Below, piece after piece: positions 1 to 7,788 of a DNA stretch of 23,252 nt. Position numbers and translations under genes: made by a program. Within the stretch, counting starts at the first letter, position 1, and every line of letters begins with the position of its first letter. Source of the DNA: Clostridiales bacterium (GTDB lineage: Bacteria; Bacillota; Clostridia; Oscillospirales; Oscillospiraceae); assembly GCA_003533405.1 (NCBI GenBank), contig DQDL01000088.1, forward strand, positions 1 through 23,252, given 5' to 3'. The notes beneath the pieces were generated by a model, which ran no database searches, had not been told where the DNA came from, and saw nothing but the letters and a program-made list of their open reading frames with translations.

Positions 1-150
1 TTTATCTTTGCCTGAACGAAAATCTGCTCCCTCAAAACTGCAAGGCATCTGTCGGTGAGGCTTCAAGAAATTTTCAGCTTTCCGTGAAAATGTCGAAAAG
101 TGCCGAGCGGGCACACCGACAGACGATAGAGTTCAGCTCCCGTCAACTTA
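1..150 (+). mobile_element. MITE-like cloverleaf repeat, copy A (left end outside window)
   Basis: This is the right-hand part of a repeat also found at 7786-8061 (reverse orientation) and 16414-16670. Shared blocks are CCTGAACGAAAATCTGCTCC (11-30), TCAAAACTGC (32-41) and the hairpin arms TCTGTCGGTG (48-57) and CACCGACAGA (114-123). The right end, AGCTCCCGTCAACTT followed by A, is the reverse complement of the end type seen in copy B, and TA lies at 149-150. The element stops 28 bp before the first CoA-transferase gene, so it forms most of that gene's upstream region. It encodes no protein. The mobile nature is inferred from the three copies and their ends. Confidence 0.75.
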
Positions 151-177
151 TTTACATTTTTATAGGAGGAAAAAGAT

Positions 178-1395
178 ATGAAAATGCTCGAAGGCGTAAA
201 GGTTCTTGACTTTACAACAAATGCGGCCGGCCCAATTGTCGGCGCATACTTTGCCGATTACGGCGCAGAGGTCATCAAGGTCGAAGTACCCGGCGGCGAA
301 GCCGGACGCAGGTTTGCTTATTATGCAGGCGGCATGTCGACCTATGCCTGCGGTAAGGACAGAGGCAAAAAATCGATAGAAATGAAGCTCAGCGACCCCG
401 CTGCACAAAAGCTCATTCTTGAACAGGTCAAAAATTTTGACATTGTGCTCGTTTCCAACAAGCCCGGCTTCATGGAGAAGTTCGGCCTCGGCTATGAAGA
501 TATGCGCAAGGTGAACCCCGGCATAATCTATGCTTCGCTGACCCCGTTCGGCGTAAAGCCGTCGAAGTACAGCAACAAGCCGTCCTATGACATTTGCGCA
601 GTCGCAATGAGCGGCATAAACGCCCAGACCGGCGACGCAGACGGCGCTCCGACCCGCATAGGCTCCGTTATCGGCGACACCAGCGGTGCCGAGGCGTTCT
701 TTGCTTCCACACTGCTTGCGTATATCCACAAGCTCAAGACCGGCAGAGGTCAGTTTGTTGATTTCTCGCTCGTGCGCAATGTTCTGCACATCAACTCCAG
801 CACACTTCAGATCCACAACCACAAGGGTCACATTCAAAGCCGCTCCGGCAACCACAATACAAATCTTTGCCCCTACGGCATCTACACCGGCAAGACCATG
901 TCCATGGTCATCGGCGCCGTGTCGCCGGCTACATGGAATGCGCTGTGCGACTGCATGGGCAAGCCTGAGTACAAGGAAGACCCCCGCTTTGTCACCATGC
1001 CCGACCGCTGCAAGCATCACACCTTGGTCGAGCAGATCATCACCGATTGGATAAACACCTTTGACGACTCCAAGGACGCCTATGATAAGCTCGACGCTGC
1101 CGGCGTACCTTGCTGCCCGGTGCTCACTCCCGAGGAGGCTTGGGAGGACGAGGAGTATAATCGCCTCGGCTGGTGGGTCAACTTCCCCATGTACCCCGAG
1201 TGGGAGGGCACGGATGTTGCATCCAACAAGCACTGCGCCTACTTTGCCGACTTCTCCGATGTCAGTGAGGAGGATCGCAAGCCGCAGCTTGCCCCGCACA
1301 TCGGCGAAAACAGCTACGAGATACTCGAAAGCTGGGGCAAGACCGAGGATGAAGCAAAAGCGCTGCTTGAGCAGTGGGGCGCAAAGAATATCTGA
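178..1395 (+). CDS. Family III (CaiB/BaiF-type) CoA-transferase
   Basis: A 405-residue protein of the family III CoA-transferases, which move CoA between carboxylic acids through an aspartyl-CoA thioester. The N-terminal MLEGVKVLDF and FADYGAEVIKVE segments are the family's nucleotide-fold start. Asp167 in IGDTSG sits where the catalytic Asp of formyl-CoA transferase lies (about residue 169). The length is normal for the family. The start is the ATG after AGGAGG (spacing 8-9). A second family III gene follows after 36 bp on the same strand, so the two are probably co-transcribed. A repeat element ends 28 bp upstream and no clear promoter is visible between. The substrate is not determinable. 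The nearby acyl-CoA dehydrogenase and Etf genes suggest it activates an acid for anaerobic reduction. Confidence 0.88.
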   Translation: MKMLEGVKVLDFTTNAAGPIVGAYFADYGAEVIKVEVPGGEAGRRFAYYAGGMSTYACGKDRGKKSIEMKLSDPAAQKLILEQVKNFDIVLVSNKPGFMEKFGLGYEDMRKVNPGIIYASLTPFGVKPSKYSNKPSYDICAVAMSGINAQTGDADGAPTRIGSVIGDTSGAEAFFASTLLAYIHKLKTGRGQFVDFSLVRNVLHINSSTLQIHNHKGHIQSRSGNHNTNLCPYGIYTGKTMSMVIGAVSPATWNALCDCMGKPEYKEDPRFVTMPDRCKHHTLVEQIITDWINTFDDSKDAYDKLDAAGVPCCPVLTPEEAWEDEEYNRLGWWVNFPMYPEWEGTDVASNKHCAYFADFSDVSEEDRKPQLAPHIGENSYEILESWGKTEDEAKALLEQWGAKNI

Positions 1396-1431
1396 TATAA
1401 ACCGTGCCGTCTGCATGCGTGAGGAGAAACC

Positions 1432-2688
1432 ATGGATAAGACTAACTACATCATTCCCGAATTCGGCCCGTTGCGCGGCATAAGGGTTATAGGCGCAGGC
1501 TCGCTTATTGCCATGCCCTTTGCGGCAACGATGATGGCCGATTTCGGCGCTGAGGTCATACAGATAGAGCGGCCGGGGATAGGCGACACCTACCGCAGCT
1601 TCCCGCCGTTTAAGACTACCGGGCAGGGCACGGCAGGCTCGTCGTGGATACAGGATGCACGCAACCGCCTGTCGATGACGCTTGAATTAGACCTTAGCGA
1701 CCCCGATGTGAAGGAGATATTCTATAAGCTCATCGCTCGGAGCGATATCTTCATCGAAAACATGGTTTGGCTCGAAAAGTTAGGCATTGACGATAAGGAG
1801 CTTCTGAAGATAAATCCACGGCTCATTATCGTCCATATCTCCGGCTACGGGCATAAGGAATTCGGCGGGAAGCCTGAGATCTGCGATCAGGCTTCCTACG
1901 ACATGATCGGACAGGCCTACTCCGGCTATGCGCTGTTTAACGGCTATCCCGAGAAAGACCCGCTCATCGTCAAGCCCTCGCTCGGCGACTATATAACGGC
2001 GCTGTTTGCGCTTTTCGGAATGCTGGCGGCGTATATCGATGCAAAGAACACCGGACACGGGCAGGTAGTCGATGTTGCGCAGTTTGAGTCAATGGCCCGT
2101 GTCATGCGTGATGCATTCACCATGTCGTCCCTCGGACTTGCCGAAGTGCAGCGCTGCGGCACAAAGGCAATAGGCTTCCAGCCGTACGATCTTTTTAAAA
2201 GCAGCGACGGCGTGCATGTCAGCATCGGCGCAGTCGGCAAGGTCGTGTTCGAGCGCTTTATGAATGCAGCGGGCTTCGATCTTGAAAAGTACCCGTATGA
2301 AAAGACCTCGAAGAACAAGGAAACGGTCAATTCGCCCGAGGGCAGGGAACTCGGCAGGCTCATAAACGAGTGGTGCTTGAGCCACACGGCGGACGAAATT
2401 GAGGAAGCAATGCGCCGTGGGCGTGTGCCGTGCGCACGGGTGAACGATGCGCAGGCGTGCATGCACAATGAGCACTTTCTCGACCGTGGCGACTTTGTCA
2501 GCTTCGTTGACCAGACGCTCGGCATTGATGTCACCGCATTCGGCATAGCCCCGAAGATGAGCCGATCGCCCGGCATGGTCTGGCGTGGCGGCCCACGCCT
2601 CGGACAGGACACGGACGAGATACTTAAAACCGTCCTCGGATACGGCGACGACGATATCGCCGCCTTCCGCAAAAAAGGCATCATATAA
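1432..2688 (+). CDS. CaiB-like family III CoA-transferase
   Basis: A 418-residue family III CoA-transferase. It resembles L-carnitine CoA-transferase CaiB in several landmarks recalled from that family: FGPLRGIRV near the start, HISGYG (about 135-140), IGQAYSGY (159-166), and a C-terminal stretch of the type PGMVWRGGPRLGQDT followed by ILKTVLGYGDDDI. Asp186 in KPSLGDY is the likely catalytic aspartate. The ribosome binding site is GAGGAG, 7 bases before ATG. It is the last gene of a two-gene unit closed by a hairpin terminator. Whether it uses carnitine or crotonobetaine, a 2-hydroxy acid or another acid cannot be told from sequence. Two different family III transferases side by side could form a heteromer or serve two acids of one pathway. 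Confidence 0.87.
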   Translation: MDKTNYIIPEFGPLRGIRVIGAGSLIAMPFAATMMADFGAEVIQIERPGIGDTYRSFPPFKTTGQGTAGSSWIQDARNRLSMTLELDLSDPDVKEIFYKLIARSDIFIENMVWLEKLGIDDKELLKINPRLIIVHISGYGHKEFGGKPEICDQASYDMIGQAYSGYALFNGYPEKDPLIVKPSLGDYITALFALFGMLAAYIDAKNTGHGQVVDVAQFESMARVMRDAFTMSSLGLAEVQRCGTKAIGFQPYDLFKSSDGVHVSIGAVGKVVFERFMNAAGFDLEKYPYEKTSKNKETVNSPEGRELGRLINEWCLSHTADEIEEAMRRGRVPCARVNDAQACMHNEHFLDRGDFVSFVDQTLGIDVTAFGIAPKMSRSPGMVWRGGPRLGQDTDEILKTVLGYGDDDIAAFRKKGII

Positions 2689-2691
2689 CGA

Positions 2692-2722
2692 AAAAGCCAC
2701 CCGCATAGAGCGGGTGGCTTTT
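2692..2722. terminator. Bidirectional rho-independent terminator
   Basis: AAAAGCCACCCGC (2692-2704) pairs perfectly with GCGGGTGGCTTTT (2710-2722) around a 5-base loop. The A and T flanks make it work on both strands. It lies between the ends of the CoA-transferase unit (+) and etfA (-). Confidence 0.92.
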
Positions 2723-2733
2723 GACATATTTGC

Positions 2734-3708
2734 TTAGCGTATCTTTTTGAGAAGTGCGGGGATGAGCTGGCGGTAGTCGGCCACGATGGCGTAGTTTGAT
2801 ATCGCCATGATGGGGGCTTGGTCGTTCGTATTGATGCTCACGATGCACTTGGAGTTCTGCATACCGGCAAGATACTGCGTTGAGCCGGAGATGCCGATGT
2901 TTATGATGAGGTCTGCCTTGACGGTGCAGCCGCTCTGGCCGAGCTGGCTGTCATGCTGCATCCAGCCGCAGTCGGTGAGCGGTCTCGAGCAGGCAAGCGA
3001 AGCGCCGATGCGGGAAGCAAAATCAGCGATCATGTCAAGATCCTCTTTCTTCTTCACGCCTCGTCCGCAGGCGACGACGATCTTTGCGTCCTTGAGATGA
3101 ACTTCTGCCTTTTCGGCGGCTACAGCCTCGAGAAGCTCGTATGCAGGGTCAGCTGCACATTCGACCTTTTCACGGATGACATTCGTCTCGTGGGATGCAT
3201 TGACGGGCTGCGCGTCAAAGACCTTTGCACAGACGGTGACCATCTGCGGACGCTTCTCGCCGATGCAGATGTGCGCCAGAATGTTTCCGCCGAAGCCTGC
3301 GGTGACCTGAATAAAGTCGCCGTCCTCGTCGAAAATGAGGTCGAGAGCGTCGGCTGTCAGGCCGGTGTCGAGCGCCTGCATGGTGAGCGGAGCTACCTCA
3401 CGGCCGACGCCGGTTGCGGGGATGATGAAAATTTCGGGCTCGTACTTTTTGGCAAGTGCAGTCATTGCCTGTGCATAGGTGCGGGCGCTGTAGCTTGAAA
3501 GTGCGGCGTTTTCGCCGATGATGACCATGTCTGCGCCGTATTCGGAAAGCTCTCTGAGAGCTGCCTCGTCGGCCGAACCGAGCACCACGGCGACAAGGTC
3601 GCCGCCGTTGTGCGCCTTGAGCTGCCTGCCCTTGGTCAGAAGCTCGGGGACTATATCGCAAAGCTTGCCGTCGTGTGTTTCGGCATATACCCAAATATCC
3701 TTGCTCAT
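2734..3708 (-). CDS. etfA: Electron transfer flavoprotein alpha subunit
   Basis: A 324-residue EtfA, the FAD-binding partner of EtfB. Together they carry electrons to or from an acyl-CoA dehydrogenase in the cytoplasm. The N-terminal domain begins DIWVYAETHDGKL. The C-terminal FAD domain shows the typical blocks SRPLTDCGW, QLGQSG, GISGSTQYLAGM and INTNDQAPI, then ISNYAIVADY near the end. The start ATG follows an AGGGAGG-type site (seen reversed at 3716-3722). It lies 13 bp downstream of etfB in the order dehydrogenase-etfB-etfA, as in clostridial bcd/acd loci. Whether this Etf bifurcates electrons through a second FAD in EtfB cannot be decided by eye. Confidence 0.95.
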   Translation of the reverse strand: MSKDIWVYAETHDGKLCDIVPELLTKGRQLKAHNGGDLVAVVLGSADEAALRELSEYGADMVIIGENAALSSYSARTYAQAMTALAKKYEPEIFIIPATGVGREVAPLTMQALDTGLTADALDLIFDEDGDFIQVTAGFGGNILAHICIGEKRPQMVTVCAKVFDAQPVNASHETNVIREKVECAADPAYELLEAVAAEKAEVHLKDAKIVVACGRGVKKKEDLDMIADFASRIGASLACSRPLTDCGWMQHDSQLGQSGCTVKADLIINIGISGSTQYLAGMQNSKCIVSINTNDQAPIMAISNYAIVADYRQLIPALLKKIR

Positions 3709-3721
3709 TTTAAAACCTCCC

Positions 3722-4504
3722 TCAAATCAGATGCATGTCGGCAAGAACACCGGCGAGGACTTCCGCAGCCTCGTCGCTGCTGCCGTTGATGACCGTGCCG
3801 TCGACCTTCTTGACCGTGGGCTCGGTGACGCATTTTGTGCGTGAGGGCGAGCCCTTGACGCCGCACTTGGCTTCATCGCAGCCGAGGTCTGCGCAGTCCC
3901 AGACAGTGATGCCCTTTTTAAGACCGTCGATGACATTTGCGGGGGTCATGAAGCGGGGCGTGTTCACGGCGGGGGTCACTGTGATGACGGCGGGCAGTGC
4001 GGTTTTTGAGGTCTCCGTGCCGCCGGTGAAGCTGCGGCGGCAAACGATTGCATTGCCGTCAAGCTCAAGCGCTTCGACGCTGGTTACGAGCGGCAGACCG
4101 AGGAAGCCCGCCGTTACGGGGCCTGTCTGTGCCGTCTCGGCATCGGATGCCTTGTTGCCGAAAATGGCGAGGTCAAAGTCGCCTAATTTTTTGGCCGCCA
4201 TAGAAAGGACATAGCCCGTTGCGAGGGTGTCTGCGCCGCCGAAGATGCGGTCGGAAAGCAGAACCGCCTTGTCGCAGCCCATGAAAAGCGCACGCTTGAG
4301 CACATCCTTTGCCTGCGGAGGACCCATGGTTACCGCCGTCACGCTGCCGCCGAAGCGGTCACGCAGCGTAAGACCCAGCTCAAGTGCGTTCTTGTCCACG
4401 GGGTTTATCATCGTTCCGACACCGCTGCGGATGAGGTTGCCGTTTTCGTCGAGCTTCACATCGCTGCTGTCGGGTATCTGCTTAATAAAAACAATAACTT
4501 TCAT
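3722..4504 (-). CDS. etfB: Electron transfer flavoprotein beta subunit
   Basis: A 260-residue EtfB, the usual length. It begins MKVIVFIKQIPDS, a standard EtfB start, and contains INPVDKNALELGL, the TAVTMGP block and GADTLATGYVL. The ATG at 4504 is chosen because GAGGTG precedes it by 7 bases. An in-frame GTG at 4522 would add six residues but overlaps the end of the dehydrogenase gene and removes the conserved start. It lies 14 bp after the acyl-CoA dehydrogenase and 13 bp before etfA, so the three are almost certainly one operon. The protein passes electrons between the dehydrogenase flavin and a partner such as NADH or ferredoxin. Confidence 0.95.
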   Translation of the reverse strand: MKVIVFIKQIPDSSDVKLDENGNLIRSGVGTMINPVDKNALELGLTLRDRFGGSVTAVTMGPPQAKDVLKRALFMGCDKAVLLSDRIFGGADTLATGYVLSMAAKKLGDFDLAIFGNKASDAETAQTGPVTAGFLGLPLVTSVEALELDGNAIVCRRSFTGGTETSKTALPAVITVTPAVNTPRFMTPANVIDGLKKGITVWDCADLGCDEAKCGVKGSPSRTKCVTEPTVKKVDGTVINGSSDEAAEVLAGVLADMHLI

Positions 4505-4518
4505 CTTGTGCACCTCTT

Positions 4519-5661
4519 TCACTTAACGCCCATCCACTTGGCAATGATCTTCTTCTGAATCTCGCTCGTGCCCTCGAATATCTCGGTGAGCTTTGCGTCA
4601 CGGTAGAGCTTTTCAATGACAAATTCCTTGCTGTAGCCGTAGCCGCCGTGCAGCTGCAGGCAGCCACGCACGACCTCGTTGAGAACATCGGAGGCATAGT
4701 ATTTTGCCATCGACGAGAGGTGGGACACACGCTGGCCGTTGTCCATGAGGCTTGCACAGTTATACACCATCAGGCGGGCTGCCTCGACCTTGGTCTGGTA
4801 CTCGGCGAGCTTGAACTGCGTGTTCTGGAACTGCGAGATGCGCTTGCCGAACTGCACACGCTCCTTGGTGTACTTGACCGTCTGATCGACTGCATCCTGC
4901 GCCATGCCGACGCACACCGCCGAGATGCCGAGCCTGCCGGCGTCGAGAGTAGACATCGCCGCATGGAAGCCCTTGCCGACCTCGCCGAGCAGATTCTCCT
5001 TGGGAACACGGACATTGTCGAAAATGACCTCGGCAACGGAGCTCGCACGCATGCCCATGAGCTCCTCGTTGCGGCCGACGGTTATGCCATCGCACTCATG
5101 AACATCAATGAGCAGGCAAATGGGGCTTTTTGTGCCGTCGGGAGCTTTATACTGGCAGTAGGTCTGGAAGAAATCAGCCTCACGGGCGCCGGTGATAAAC
5201 GCCTTTGTGCCGTTTACGACAAAACAGTCGCCGTCAAGCACGGCGGTCGTCTGCATGCCCGCTGCGTCAGAGCCTGCGCCGGGCTCGGTAAGCGTGAATG
5301 CCGAGCGCTTTTCGCCCTTGACCCAAGGCACAACATATTTTTGCTTCTGAGCCTCGGTGCCGTAGTGCAGGATGGGGAAGCACATATTCGTCTGGCCGGA
5401 AACGGATTTTGCAACGGGGCCGCTGGCTTTGGAGAGCTCCTCAACGGCGAGCACATAGTGTACATAGCTGCTGCCCAATCCGCCGTACTCCTTGGGGATG
5501 ACGATGCCGCAGAAGCCCAGCTCGTGCATTTCCTTGAGCAGGGGCTCAACGCTGAACAGACCCTTGTCGATCTCCAGCGTGTGCGGGCGGATGCGTTCAT
5601 CGGCGTATTCTTTGTATATCTTTTGTAATTCCAATTCTTCTTCGGTGAGAACGGTGTTCAT
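4519..5661 (-). CDS. Acyl-CoA dehydrogenase (probable enoyl-CoA reductase)
   Basis: A 380-residue acyl-CoA dehydrogenase of the normal family length. FAD and substrate motifs include TLTEPGAGSD (124-132) and RVQFGKRISQFQ (268-279). The C-terminal signature runs LHGGYGYSKEF then IFEGTSEIQ, in which Glu363 is the likely catalytic base. The start is the ATG after AGGAGGATATCCT; a GTG six codons upstream lies before this site and is unlikely. It leads a dehydrogenase-etfB-etfA operon, as in clostridial butyryl-CoA and aryl/alkyl-acrylyl-CoA reductases (AcdA/AcdB), where the enzyme works as a reductase. Divergent from it is the GAFTGA-less AAA+ regulator. Paired with two CoA-transferases, it probably reduces a 2,3-enoyl-CoA. 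The substrate is unknown. Confidence 0.92.
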   Translation of the reverse strand: MNTVLTEEELELQKIYKEYADERIRPHTLEIDKGLFSVEPLLKEMHELGFCGIVIPKEYGGLGSSYVHYVLAVEELSKASGPVAKSVSGQTNMCFPILHYGTEAQKQKYVVPWVKGEKRSAFTLTEPGAGSDAAGMQTTAVLDGDCFVVNGTKAFITGAREADFFQTYCQYKAPDGTKSPICLLIDVHECDGITVGRNEELMGMRASSVAEVIFDNVRVPKENLLGEVGKGFHAAMSTLDAGRLGISAVCVGMAQDAVDQTVKYTKERVQFGKRISQFQNTQFKLAEYQTKVEAARLMVYNCASLMDNGQRVSHLSSMAKYYASDVLNEVVRGCLQLHGGYGYSKEFVIEKLYRDAKLTEIFEGTSEIQKKIIAKWMGVK

Positions 5662-5691
5662 AGGATATCCTCCTGTCACAGATTTGACAAT

Positions 5692-5760
5692 ATATTATCA
5701 AACGCTTGAAAATCGGGCAATATGCAAGCGATTTTGAACACATTTGAACATATGTGTCAA
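5692..5760 (-). promoter_or_regulatory. Candidate promoter region of the acyl-CoA dehydrogenase operon
   Basis: Two sigma-70-like possibilities are visible on the minus strand. The proximal one has TTGCCC (5715-5720), 17 bases and TAATAT (5692-5697), giving a leader of about 24 nt. The distal one has a perfect TTGACA (5755-5760) but a poor -10 (TCAAAA, 5732-5737), with an operator arm exactly in its 17-bp spacer. No sigma-54 -24/-12 element was found. The choice between them is uncertain. Confidence 0.4.
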
Positions 5761-5822
5761 AAAGTGTTGAACACATCGGGCACAGCGGGTATAATACCAA
5801 GTGAAGTGTTCAAATGTGTTCA
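5735..5822. promoter_or_regulatory. Operator array of TGAACA half-sites
   Basis: The 16-mer TGAACACATTTGAACA (5735-5750) recurs as its exact reverse complement TGTTCAAATGTGTTCA (5807-5822). Each is a TGAACA-N4-TGAACA direct repeat. A third partial site, TGAACACAT (5768-5776), forms the palindrome GTGTTGAACAC and overlaps the -35 of the regulator promoter. The array sits between two divergent transcription units, so it is probably the binding region of the adjacent regulator. Two distal 16-mers around a central site suggest looping or cooperative binding. The binding protein is inferred from position. Confidence 0.75.
5767..5795 (+). promoter_or_regulatory. Sigma-70 promoter of the regulator gene
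   Basis: TTGAAC (5767-5772), a 17-bp spacer and a perfect TATAAT (5790-5795). Transcription would start near 5802, just before an operator copy at 5807-5822, while the -35 lies inside the central operator. This geometry fits autorepression. Confidence 0.8.
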
Positions 5823-5838
5823 GCACAAGGAGGGCGTG

Positions 5839-7788
5839 ATGGAAAAGCTACCGAAAAATGAAATTTTAAAACAGCTCAAGCAGCAGTTTATAAACGGCAC
5901 GCTCGGGGAGTATGACCCCAAGTACGAGAAGAATGTTGCCGCATGGGAAAAATCACGCCAAGCCGGGGCTGAGCCGCATAAGCTGCGCCTCAATGATGAC
6001 TGCCGTGATCTTCATGTGTTCGACCGCATAGATGATATATCAAAGTGTCACCTTGCGTATTTCAAGGACTATTACGAGAGCCGCAGCACGGCGCTTGAAC
6101 GCATGGGTGGTGCGATGTTTTATCTCGACACGCAGCTCACGGCATTCCACAAAAGCGGCAATGCGGCACTTTTGAAGGAGCTCAAGGCCAAGGGACTGCG
6201 CATAGGCACACGGTTTTCGGTCGAGAATGTCGGCGTTTTTGCGGGCAACACCGCTCCGGAAAAACCGTTTGTCACCTGCTTCAGCGCCGGTGAGGGGCAT
6301 TATTGCGACCTGCTCACACCATACGCCTGCATCGCCCGCTACGGCGAAACCTCGGCAGGACCGGGCTTCCACGCCGTGACGGTCATATTTCTGCCTCTTG
6401 AAAAGTGCTTCAAAAACTCGCTCAACTCGGCATCGTTTATGCTCGAGGCCGGCGATTTCACATACAAAAACCGCATACTTTACCCGCACATCGAGCGTAG
6501 GTTTCATCTGCTCGAGCAGTCGGTGCAGTGCAGTACGGATATAACCATCCTTATTGACGACACCGGCGTTGTCGTCTTTGCCAACAGCCGGTTTGAAAAC
6601 GAGTTTGACATGCACATAACCTCCGTCATCGGCAAGCCCCTGCGTGAGGGCTTTCCCGAGCTGTCGTTCGTTTTGAAGGCACTGCGCACCGGCAAGGAGA
6701 TATCGGCGGGCAACATTGCACTCGGAAGTGCGGGCAAGCGCTATTATGTCGAGTGTCTTGCCATAAAGGAGAACAACAAGGTCATCGGACTCAAGGTGTC
6801 GGTCAAAACGGCAGAGCAGATAAGAAAATACAGCGCTTTGGCCGAGCGCAACAATGCAGTGTACAGCTTTCAGGATATAATTGCCGTAAGTGCGGGGATG
6901 AAAAAGGTAAAAAACGAGGCACGCTCTGCGGCAGTGAGCCCGGCAAATGTGCTCATAACGGGCGAGTCGGGCACGGGCAAGGAGCTTTTTGCGCAGGCTA
7001 TCCACAACGCAAGCGCCCGCTTTGCCGGGCCTTTCGTCCCGATAAACTGCGGCGAATACACGAGAGAATCTATCGAGGCGTTGCTCATAGGCACGGAGAA
7101 AAACCCGGGTAAGTTCGTCCAAGCCGACGGCGGCACGCTGTTTTTAGACGATATCTCCGAAATGTCGCAGGATATGCAGAGCTTCCTGTTGCGCTTTTTG
7201 GAGGACGGCATCGTGACACCGCTGGGCTCGCGCCGCAGCATACGCACCGATGTGCGGGTCATTGCGGCAGCAGGCAGCGAGATACTCAAAAAGGTGCGGG
7301 ACGGCTCGTTCAGGCTCGACCTGTACTACCGCTTGAATGTCCTGCGCATCGACCTGCCGCCGCTGCGTGAGCGCCGTGCCGATATGCAGGAGCTGAGCAA
7401 TTACTTTGTGACGCTGCTGTCGGCAAGCTACGGCAAAAATATTTTCAGCGTATCGCCCGAGACCGTTGAGCGCTTCAAGGAATACAACTGGCCGGGCAAC
7501 TTAAGGCAGCTTCGCAACATCATCGAGCGAAGCCTGCTCAAGGCCGAGGACGGCTGCGAGCTGACGATAACTGAGCTTGGCGAGGACTTCGGCGATGCCG
7601 CCGCAGTCGAGCCGGTCGCATCGAGCGGCGCACCGTTTGATGTGCGTGATGCGGAGGCAAATCGCATGATCGAGGCACTTATAAAATTTAACGGCAACAA
7701 GGCCAAGACCGCCCGCTATCTCGGTATGTCCCGTGGCACGCTCTACAACCGTCTGCGTGAGCTTGAGGATAAAGGCATAAGCTTCTAA
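5839..7788 (+). CDS. AAA+ Fis-type regulator, AcoR-like, lacking the GAFTGA loop
   Basis: A 649-residue regulator. Residues about 25-200 resemble the GAF-type sensory region of AcoR-like proteins. About 225-325 is PAS-like (ITILIDDTGVVVFANSRFE). The AAA+ domain is about 345-575, with Walker A GESGTGKE (375-382), Walker B GGTLFLDD (431-438) and arginine finger FRLDLYYRL (491-499). A Fis-type HTH is at 608-649 (GNKAKTARYLGMSRGTLYNRL). Where sigma-54 activators carry GAFTGA, this protein reads LLIGTEKNPGKFVQADGG, so the loop is deleted, and Walker B ends DD rather than DE. Such proteins (TyrR, Rhodobacter capsulatus NtrC) act with sigma-70. The ATG at 5839 follows AAGGAGGGCG; an upstream in-frame ATG at 5722 lies before the promoter and is rejected. 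It probably senses a pathway acid or CoA ester and controls the divergent dehydrogenase operon. Confidence 0.88.
   Translation: MEKLPKNEILKQLKQQFINGTLGEYDPKYEKNVAAWEKSRQAGAEPHKLRLNDDCRDLHVFDRIDDISKCHLAYFKDYYESRSTALERMGGAMFYLDTQLTAFHKSGNAALLKELKAKGLRIGTRFSVENVGVFAGNTAPEKPFVTCFSAGEGHYCDLLTPYACIARYGETSAGPGFHAVTVIFLPLEKCFKNSLNSASFMLEAGDFTYKNRILYPHIERRFHLLEQSVQCSTDITILIDDTGVVVFANSRFENEFDMHITSVIGKPLREGFPELSFVLKALRTGKEISAGNIALGSAGKRYYVECLAIKENNKVIGLKVSVKTAEQIRKYSALAERNNAVYSFQDIIAVSAGMKKVKNEARSAAVSPANVLITGESGTGKELFAQAIHNASARFAGPFVPINCGEYTRESIEALLIGTEKNPGKFVQADGGTLFLDDISEMSQDMQSFLLRFLEDGIVTPLGSRRSIRTDVRVIAAAGSEILKKVRDGSFRLDLYYRLNVLRIDLPPLRERRADMQELSNYFVTLLSASYGKNIFSVSPETVERFKEYNWPGNLRQLRNIIERSLLKAEDGCELTITELGEDFGDAAAVEPVASSGAPFDVRDAEANRMIEALIKFNGNKAKTARYLGMSRGTLYNRLRELEDKGISF

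Noticed and set aside
160..1416. 418-codon open frame on the minus strand
   Set aside because: It is the mirror of the first CoA-transferase gene, has no ribosome binding site and its translation resembles no family; the plus-strand protein is clearly a CoA-transferase.
5661..5839. Sigma-54 (-24/-12) promoter expected next to an AAA+ activator
   Set aside because: Searched on both strands for TGGCAC-N5-TTGC; TTGCA occurs on the minus strand but no GG element stands at the right distance.
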